Part shown: piece after piece, positions 5,601 to 10,417 of the stretch
How positions within the stretch are numbered: position 1 is the stretch's first letter
How the letters are laid out: every line of letters begins with the position of its first letter
From: an uncultured Eubacteriales bacterium
GTDB taxonomy: Bacteria > Bacillota > Clostridia > Peptostreptococcales > Anaerovoracaceae
Direction of reading: 5' to 3'
DNA: 10,417 bases
Assembly (NCBI GenBank): GCA_902803185.1
Contig: CADCOV010000222.1
Span: forward strand, 1 to 10,417
Position numbers and translations under genes: made by a program
Notes under the pieces: model-generated
Told to the model about the DNA's origin: nothing
Databases searched by the model: none
What the model saw: the letters and a program-made list of their open reading frames with translations, nothing else

Positions 5601-5622
5601 GGGATCGGCCGTCCCAGCCCCC

Positions 5623-6468
5623 TCACCATTGCGGCGCCCGGTAAGCCTCGCAGGCCGCCCGGAACCGCTCCAGGAACCGGGCGGCCGCGGCCTTTGCGTC
5701 CTCCTTTTCCGGCTCCATCATGTCGTAGGCGTGGTAGAAGCCCGGCCAGACGTCCACCTCGGCTTCCACCCCTGCCGCCCGGAGCGCGTCCACGTAGGCC
5801 AGGGTCTCATCCCGGAAGGGTTCGATGTCCCCCACGAAGGTGTAGCAGGGCGGCAACCCTGTGTAATCCGTCTGCCGCGCCGGGGAGGCGTAGGGCGGGA
5901 TGTTGGTTTTGTCAGGGAGCTTCCGGAGGTACATCTTCCAGGCCTTTTGATTGCGGCTGGTGTTCCAGATCTTCTCGTGGTTGTCCCGGGAGGAGTCGGT
6001 GTCGAAGCAGTCCAGCATCGGGTAGAGGGGCATCTGGAAGGCGACGTTCACGGTCCGGTGGTCCCGGGCGTACATGCAGAGGGCCGCGGTGAGGCCGCCG
6101 CCCGCGCTCTCCCCGCCCACCATGATCTGGTCCGGCCGGATGCCGAGCTCCGCCGCGTGGTCCTTCATGTAGACCAGGGCGGCGTGGCACTCTTTGAGGG
6201 CCGCCGGGTAAGGCCGGTTCAGGGACAGGGAGTAATATGGGGAGATCACCACCGCGCCGCCCCCGGTGACCAGGTCGATGGCACGGGAGGCGAAGACCAT
6301 CTCCGGCATGCCGGTGACGTAGCCGCCGCCGTGGATCCACAGCACGCCCGGCCGCGGCTCCTCCGCCGGTTCTTCCGGCCGCACGATCAGGAGCTTCAGC
6401 TTCCTGCCCGCGGCTTCGATCTCTGTTTTCTCCGCCCGGATGCCGGGCGGCCTCTTGAAGGATATCAT
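5623..6468 (-). CDS. alpha/beta hydrolase, hormone-sensitive-lipase (HSL) family esterase
   Basis: This is a 281-residue alpha/beta hydrolase of normal length for the HSL (bacterial family IV) esterases. It has the oxyanion-hole motif HGGGY at 46-50, the nucleophile elbow GGESAGGG with S121, the acid D214 in VGDIEPFRDE, and H246 in GFYHAYD. These enzymes cleave short-chain carboxylic esters in the cytoplasm. No signal peptide is present. The ATG at 6466-6468 is preceded by GAGGAGG 5 nt upstream. Its own extended -10 (TGGTATACT) lies about 35 bp upstream of the start. It is transcribed divergently from the amidohydrolase gene, and the pair may share regulation. The type A repeat follows 22 bp after its stop. 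The natural substrate is not evident. Confidence 0.92.
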   Translation of the reverse strand: MISFKRPPGIRAEKTEIEAAGRKLKLLIVRPEEPAEEPRPGVLWIHGGGYVTGMPEMVFASRAIDLVTGGGAVVISPYYSLSLNRPYPAALKECHAALVYMKDHAAELGIRPDQIMVGGESAGGGLTAALCMYARDHRTVNVAFQMPLYPMLDCFDTDSSRDNHEKIWNTSRNQKAWKMYLRKLPDKTNIPPYASPARQTDYTGLPPCYTFVGDIEPFRDETLAYVDALRAAGVEAEVDVWPGFYHAYDMMEPEKEDAKAAAARFLERFRAACEAYRAPQW

Positions 6469-6503
6469 GGGGGCCTCCTCTTTGCGGTCAAATTCCTGCC
6501 GTC

Positions 6504-6536
6504 AGTATACCACAGCCCTTCCCTTCGTGCTATACT
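6504..6536. promoter_or_regulatory. overlapping divergent promoters (esterase / amidohydrolase)
   Basis: On the plus strand TGCTATACT gives an extended -10 (TATACT at 6531-6536) for the amidohydrolase gene. On the minus strand TGGTATACT gives an extended -10 (complement of 6504-6509) for the esterase. The two -10 boxes form an inverted repeat with 21 bp between them, so each promoter's -35 position overlaps the other's -10 and RNA polymerase could probably not use both at once. Neither -35 is close to consensus. Confidence 0.65.
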
Positions 6537-6608
6537 TGAGGTGGCGCGCGGACCTGCACCGGGCCGCACCGCGCCATGTATCAGAACCAACATCAGGAGG
6601 TACTTAAC

Positions 6609-7751
6609 ATGATCATCAAGAACGGAACCATCTACGACGCCATCCATGAAAAACCATATACCGCCGACATCCGGGTCGAGGGCGGGAAGATCTGCGAGAT
6701 CGCGGAAGGCCTTGCCGCCGCTGAGGGCGAGGAGGTCATCGACGCCGCGGGCCTCAGGGTCTATCCGGGCTTTGTCGAAGCCCACTGCCACCTGGGCCTG
6801 GACGGCTGGGGCATCGGTTTTGAGGGCTCCGACTATAACGAGTACGGCGACGTCTGCACGCCGCAGATGCGCGCTGAGGACAGCTTCAACCCGCAGGATC
6901 CGACGATCCTCATGGCCGCGAAGGGCGGCGTGACCACCGTCGCCACCGGCCAGGGCAGCTCCAACGCCATCGGCGGCACCTGGATCGCCGTCAAGACCAC
7001 CGGCTGCTGCGTGGACGACATGATCATCAAGGCCCCGGTCGCCATGAAGGGCGCCCTGGGCGAGAACCCGAAGCGCTGCTACAAGGACAAGGGCAACTTC
7101 GCCCGCATGTCCACCGCCTCCGTCATGCGCAGCATGCTCTTCAAGGCGAAGGAATACCTGGAGAAGAAGGAAGCCGCCGGCGATGACGTCTTCAAGCGCC
7201 CGGCCTTCGACTTCAAGTGCGAGGCCATGATCCCGGTGCTGAAGAAGGAGATCCCGCTGAAGATCCACGCCCACCAGGCCAACGACATCCTGACCGCGAT
7301 CCGCATCGCGAAGGAATTCGACGTCCTCCTCACCCTGGAGCACGTCACCGAAGGCCACATCATCGCGGACAAGCTGGCGGGCTGCCCGTACCCGATGGCG
7401 GTGGGCCCGACCCTCGGCCACGCCTCCAAGTTCGAGCTCCAGAACAAGACCTGGACCACCCCGGGCATCCTGGCTTCCAAGGGCTGCCAGGTCTCCATCA
7501 TCACCGACTCCCCGGTCATCCCGCAGCAGTATCTGCCGCTGTGCGCCGGCCTGGCGGTGAAGGCGGGCATGGACCCGTTCGAAGCCCTGAAGGCGATCAC
7601 CATCAACCCGGCGAAGCACATCGGCGTCGCGGACCGGGTCGGCTCCATCGAGGTCGGCAAAGACGCGGACTTCGTCCTCTGCGAGGGCGACCCGCTGGTC
7701 AGCAGCACCGTGATCAAAACCGTCCTCATCGACGGCTGCGTGATCGAATAG
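6609..7751 (+). CDS. metal-dependent amidohydrolase (imidazolonepropionase/dihydroorotase-like)
   Basis: The 380-residue protein belongs to the amidohydrolase superfamily. It starts with the beta-sandwich strand MIIKNGTIYD, then has the metal motif VYPGFVEAHCHLG (H59, H61), KIHAHQAND (H220, H222), LEHVTEG (H245) and the late-barrel aspartate D300 in IITDSPV. It ends with GVADRVGSIEVGKDADFVL, which rebuilds the small beta domain. The family hydrolyses cyclic amides, N-acyl bonds or related substrates at a mono- or dinuclear metal site. The best general match is the imidazolonepropionase-like group often annotated 'amidohydrolase', and the exact substrate cannot be read from sequence. The ATG at 6609 is chosen because AGGAGG (6595-6600) lies 8 nt upstream; the earlier ATG at 6576 precedes this RBS. 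It is a single-gene transcript between its own promoter and a strong terminator. Confidence 0.9.
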   Translation: MIIKNGTIYDAIHEKPYTADIRVEGGKICEIAEGLAAAEGEEVIDAAGLRVYPGFVEAHCHLGLDGWGIGFEGSDYNEYGDVCTPQMRAEDSFNPQDPTILMAAKGGVTTVATGQGSSNAIGGTWIAVKTTGCCVDDMIIKAPVAMKGALGENPKRCYKDKGNFARMSTASVMRSMLFKAKEYLEKKEAAGDDVFKRPAFDFKCEAMIPVLKKEIPLKIHAHQANDILTAIRIAKEFDVLLTLEHVTEGHIIADKLAGCPYPMAVGPTLGHASKFELQNKTWTTPGILASKGCQVSIITDSPVIPQQYLPLCAGLAVKAGMDPFEALKAITINPAKHIGVADRVGSIEVGKDADFVLCEGDPLVSSTVIKTVLIDGCVIE

Positions 7752-7763
7752 TTCCCGAGACAG

Positions 7764-7806
7764 AAAGATCCGCGGAAGGCGCGCCTCCGCGGATCTTTTG
7801 TTTTTT
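7764..7806 (+). terminator. strong intrinsic terminator after the amidohydrolase gene
   Basis: A 13-bp perfect stem (AAAGATCCGCGGA at 7764-7776 with its complement at 7786-7798) surrounds a 9-nt loop that contains GGCGCGCC. It runs directly into TTTTGTTTTTT. On the minus strand the same stem is followed only by a short imperfect T stretch, so it may weakly terminate the convergent thrS transcript as well. Confidence 0.92.
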
Positions 7807-7828
7807 GCATTTGTCGGTTTTGTCCGGC

Positions 7829-9616
7829 CTATCTCACGTGGTTCTCGATCTCTTCCCGGAGCTTGTCCGCGAAGTCTTCGACCTGGTAGACCCTGGTCTG
7901 GTCGGTGGCCCGGTCTCTGACGGAGATCACCTGCTCGGTGACTTCCTTCTCGCCGATGATGATCATGTAAGGGACCTTGTCGTCCTGGCGGGCGCTGCGG
8001 ATCTTGTAGCCGATCTTCTCGTTGCGCTCGTCGAGCTCCACCCGGAACCTGCAGGCTTTGAGGGCCCTGTAGACCTCCTTCGCGTAGTCCATGCTCTTCT
8101 CGGAGACCGGCAGGATCTTGACCTGCACCGGGGCCAGCCAGGTCGGGAAGGCGCCCTTGGTCGCTTCGATCAGGTAGGCCATGAACCGGTCGAGGCTGCC
8201 CAGGATGGCTCTGTGGATGACCACCGGGGTCTTCTCCTCGTTGTCCCGGTCGGTGTACTTGAGGTCGAACTTCGCCGGCAGGCAGAAGTCCAGCTGGCAG
8301 GTGGACAAAGTGTACTCCGGTCCCACCGCCGGGCGGACGTTGACGTCCAGCTTCGGGCCGTAGAAGGCGGCCTCGCCGATCTCCTCGGTGAACTCGATGC
8401 CCAGCTCCTTCAGGACCTCCCGGAGAGCGCCCTCGGCGTGCTCCCACATGGCGTCGTCCTGGTGGTATTTCTCCTTGTCCTCCGGGTCTCTCAGGGACAG
8501 CACGCAGCGGTAGTCCTCGATCCCGAAGTCCTTGTATACGTCAAAGATCAGGTCCACGACGCTGCCGACTTCGTCTTTGATCTGCTCCGGCGTCACGAAG
8601 AGGTGGGCGTCGTTCTGGCAGAAGTGGCGGCCGCGCTCGATGCCCTTGAGGGCGCCGCTCGGCTCATAGCGGAAGTCGTGGGCGATCTCGCCGATGCGCA
8701 GCGGCAGATCCCTGTAGGAGTGGATCTGGCTGGCGTAGATCATCATGTGGTGCGGGCAGTTCATCGGACGGAGGACGAACTTCTCGTCTTCCAGTTCCAT
8801 GACCGGGAACATGTTCTCCTTGTAGTGGGCCCAGTGGCCGCTGGTCTCATAGAGGCCGACGGTGCCGACGCACGGCGTCATGACGTGCTGGTAGCCCAGG
8901 TCCCGCTCCTTCTCCTTGATGTACTCCTCCAGCTGCTGCCAGACGGTGTAGCCCTTCGGCAGGAACATCGGCAGGCCTTTGCCCACCAGGTCGTCGGTCA
9001 TGAACAGGCGCATCTGCTTGCCGATCCTGCGGTGGTCTCTGGACTTGGCCTCCTCCACCCTTCTCTCGTAATCCTCGAGCTCCTCCTTCGTGAAGAAGGC
9101 GACGCCGTAGATCCGGGTCAGCATCTTGTTCTTCTGGTCGTTCTTCCAGTAGGCGCCGGAGATGGCCGTCAGCTTGAAGGACTTCAGGGCCTTGGTGTAG
9201 GTCAGGTGCGGCCCTCTGCACATATCGATGTATTCACCCTGCTGATAGAAGGTGATGGCCGCGTCCTCCGGCAGGTCGGCGATGTGCTCCGCCTTATAGG
9301 TCTCGCCCCGGTCCTGCATCAGCTTGACCGCCTCTTCCCTCGGCAGCGGGAAGACCTTGAAAGGCAGGTTCTCCTTCGCGATCTTCTTCATCTCCGCTTC
9401 GATCTTCGGGAGGTCCTCCTCGCTCAGGGTCTGGTCGCCGAGATCCATGTCGTAGTGGAAGCCGTTATCCGTGGCCGGGCCGTAGCCGAAGTGGGCCTCC
9501 GGATAGAGGCGCTTCACCGCCTGAGCCATGATGTGGGCCGCGGAGTGCCGGAGCACCTCGTTTTCCAGCTCCTTCGGGCATTCCGCCACGTTTCCGTCGT
9601 TGTACAAAATCTTCAT
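7829..9616 (-). CDS. thrS: threonyl-tRNA synthetase lacking the TGS domain
   Basis: This is a class II synthetase of 595 residues that charges tRNA-Thr in the cytoplasm. The editing domain has HSAAH at 24-28 and CRGPH with C133 and H137. The catalytic core has the zinc ligands C287 (MNCPHH), H338 (NDAHLF) and H468 (VIHRAILGS). Motif 2 is at about 315-335 (FRYEPSGALKGIERGRHF) and motif 3 at about 466-480. The anticodon-binding domain starts near WLAPVQVKILPVS and runs to the end. Most bacterial ThrRS are about 640 residues and begin with a TGS domain of about 60 residues. Here only a strand-like stub (MKILYNDGNV) precedes the editing domain, and no upstream in-frame extension exists. Motif 2 is also unusual: GIERGRHFCQNDAH replaces the common GL.RVRGFTQDDAH. 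The gene has its own promoter and leader hairpin, with GAGG about 10 nt before the ATG. Confidence 0.96.
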   Translation of the reverse strand: MKILYNDGNVAECPKELENEVLRHSAAHIMAQAVKRLYPEAHFGYGPATDNGFHYDMDLGDQTLSEEDLPKIEAEMKKIAKENLPFKVFPLPREEAVKLMQDRGETYKAEHIADLPEDAAITFYQQGEYIDMCRGPHLTYTKALKSFKLTAISGAYWKNDQKNKMLTRIYGVAFFTKEELEDYERRVEEAKSRDHRRIGKQMRLFMTDDLVGKGLPMFLPKGYTVWQQLEEYIKEKERDLGYQHVMTPCVGTVGLYETSGHWAHYKENMFPVMELEDEKFVLRPMNCPHHMMIYASQIHSYRDLPLRIGEIAHDFRYEPSGALKGIERGRHFCQNDAHLFVTPEQIKDEVGSVVDLIFDVYKDFGIEDYRCVLSLRDPEDKEKYHQDDAMWEHAEGALREVLKELGIEFTEEIGEAAFYGPKLDVNVRPAVGPEYTLSTCQLDFCLPAKFDLKYTDRDNEEKTPVVIHRAILGSLDRFMAYLIEATKGAFPTWLAPVQVKILPVSEKSMDYAKEVYRALKACRFRVELDERNEKIGYKIRSARQDDKVPYMIIIGEKEVTEQVISVRDRATDQTRVYQVEDFADKLREEIENHVR

Positions 9617-9645
9617 TCTGCGATTACCTCAAAACTAAATGACAG

Positions 9646-9670
9646 GGGCGGGCATCAAAACCACCCGCCC
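9646..9670 (-). promoter_or_regulatory. GC-rich leader hairpin of thrS
   Basis: In the thrS leader GGGCGGG pairs with CCCGCCC (9664-9670 and 9646-9652 complements) around an 11-nt loop, TGGTTTTGATG. It lies between the predicted promoter and the GAGG ribosome binding site, about 20 nt from the latter. No T-run follows, so it is not a terminator. It could stabilise the mRNA or be an autoregulatory binding site. The roughly 65-nt leader is too short for a T-box. Confidence 0.5.
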
Positions 9671-9688
9671 GCTAAACAACTTTCTATC

Positions 9689-9717
9689 TTTATACCCGTC
9701 TTTGCCGGAAAAAGCAA
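9689..9717 (-). promoter_or_regulatory. predicted thrS promoter
   Basis: On the minus strand TTGCTT (complement of 9712-9717), a 17-bp spacer and TATAAA (complement of 9689-9694) form a plausible vegetative promoter. It starts the thrS transcript near 9682. It sits directly after the stop codon of the preceding gene. Confidence 0.5.
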
Positions 9718-9730
9718 GCCTTGGGCCCGT

Positions 9731-10417
9731 TTATTTGTTCCCGAAGACCACTTCGGCCGCCGGCTTGGAAGTGTCCGCTTTGCTGTAGACGGTCTCGACC
9801 CAGATGTAGTACCTGTAGGACTCGTCGCCCTGCTCCACGCTGCCGGTGCTGATCACGCTGTCCGCCGGTGTCCGGATGGCGGAATCGTCCCGCATGACGA
9901 AGTGGCTGGCCTCGTAGCCTTCCTGATAGGCGGCCTTTTCTTCCTTCGTGTCCTCCAGGTTGCAGCCGACGGCCATGCCCTCCGCGGTCTTGACCGTGAC
10001 CAGCTGATCCGGCTCGTCCGCCTTCATGACAAAGCTGCCGCACATGATGCCGTAGTTGGCGGTGCCGCCGTACTCGGCGAACTTGTCGTAGTTGGCCACG
10101 TTCACCGTCACCTTGGAGTTGTCGGAACTGAAGTCTCCCTCCGGTGCGATGCCGTAGACCGGGCCGCTGGTCTTGATGTCGAAGGTCGCCTCGGAGTTCT
10201 CGAACACCACGTACTCGTCGGCGTAGAGGCCGTACATGTTGAAGATGTCCTCGGTGTCCGCATTGATGGCCAGCCTGGTGCCGTCCACATCGATGCTGGC
10301 CGCCGACAGGCCGATGAAATTGCTGGCGTAGACCTCCTCCTTCGGCAGGGCGTTCACGGTGTAGGAGATGTCGCTGTTCGTCAGGAACATCTCGCCGCCG
10401 GCGCTGAGGCCGGTGTA
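9731..10417 (-). CDS. unrecognised protein, C-terminal part (5' end outside window)
   Basis: The frame is open from the right edge of the window to TAA at 9731-9733, giving 228 residues of a longer protein. The sequence is acidic and strand-rich (SAASIDVDGTRLAIN, VTVNVANYDKFAEY, YRYYIWVETVYSK) with no membrane segment or metal motif. It has low lysine/arginine content in the middle. This composition is like an extracytoplasmic or cell-surface beta-structured protein, but the N-terminus that would carry a signal peptide is missing, so that is inference only. I do not recognise a family. The ATG at 10388-10390 is internal and lacks a ribosome binding site, because the frame continues upstream. 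The gene ends about 115 bp before thrS and is probably a separate unit. Confidence 0.7.
   Translation of the reverse strand, partial: YTGLSAGGEMFLTNSDISYTVNALPKEEVYASNFIGLSAASIDVDGTRLAINADTEDIFNMYGLYADEYVVFENSEATFDIKTSGPVYGIAPEGDFSSDNSKVTVNVANYDKFAEYGGTANYGIMCGSFVMKADEPDQLVTVKTAEGMAVGCNLEDTKEEKAAYQEGYEASHFVMRDDSAIRTPADSVISTGSVEQGDESYRYYIWVETVYSKADTSKPAAEVVFGNK

Noticed and set aside
6576..6608. Upstream ATG start for the amidohydrolase
   Set aside because: The strong AGGAGG at 6595-6600 lies inside this extension and serves the ATG at 6609, where the family's N-terminal strand begins.
6465..8447. A 660-codon open frame on the minus strand
   Set aside because: It runs antisense through the amidohydrolase gene and its terminator and out of frame through thrS. 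Its composition is not protein-like.
9617..9730. T-box riboswitch for thrS
   Set aside because: A GGGTGG stretch is present in the leader, but the space is too short for stem I, no specifier loop is visible and no terminator with a T-run precedes the ATG.

Overview
The window is GC-rich, densely coded chromosomal DNA from a Gram-positive bacterium. Evidence for this is the strong AGGAGG-type ribosome binding sites, extended -10 promoters (TGnTATAAT/TATACT), Rho-independent terminators and protein families typical of gut or rumen Clostridia-like Firmicutes. I cannot fix the genus, and an actinobacterial (Coriobacteriia-like) origin is not excluded. There are no rRNA, tRNA, CRISPR, transposase or phage genes.

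Layout. (1) 1-207, plus strand: the 3' end of an asparaginase-type gene. (2) 208-830: about 620 non-coding bases filled by two tandem copies of a structured repeat element (232-489 type A, 517-776 type B). (3) 876-5247, minus strand: a tight seven-gene operon. In transcription order it encodes a YciI-like protein, a polytopic membrane protein, a DUF3592 membrane protein, a PNP/MTAN-type nucleosidase, a macro-domain protein, a NADAR protein and a RelA/SpoT-type (MESH1-like) HD hydrolase. It runs from an extended -10 promoter at 5283-5288 to a terminator at 830-857. (4) 5344-5600: a third copy of the repeat element (type A, minus strand). (5) 5623-6468, minus strand: an HSL-family alpha/beta hydrolase, divergent from 6609-7751, plus strand: a metal-dependent amidohydrolase, with back-to-back promoters between them and a strong terminator after the amidohydrolase. 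(6) 7829-9616, minus strand: threonyl-tRNA synthetase lacking most of the N-terminal TGS domain, with its own promoter and a GC-rich leader hairpin. (7) 9731-10417, minus strand: the C-terminal part of an unrecognised protein.

Two things stand out. First, the operon combines a NADAR N-glycosidase-family protein, a macro domain, a nucleoside/nucleotide N-ribosidase and a small-alarmone-hydrolase-like HD protein. All four families act on ADP-ribose, NAD-derived, nucleoside or (p)ppGpp substrates. The operon therefore looks like a nucleotide-damage, ADP-ribosylation-reversal or nucleotide-signalling unit with two associated membrane proteins. No ADP-ribosyltransferase toxin is visible in the window.

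Second, the three non-coding elements share one architecture: three units of about 66 bp, each bounded by 10-bp inverted arms around an asymmetric 12-bp core. The units are separated by 14 and then 45-46 bp in every copy. Two sequence subfamilies (A and B) change arm and core sequence but keep the spacing. Both type A copies start 22-24 bp after a stop codon in the sense orientation of that gene. I do not recognise this element.
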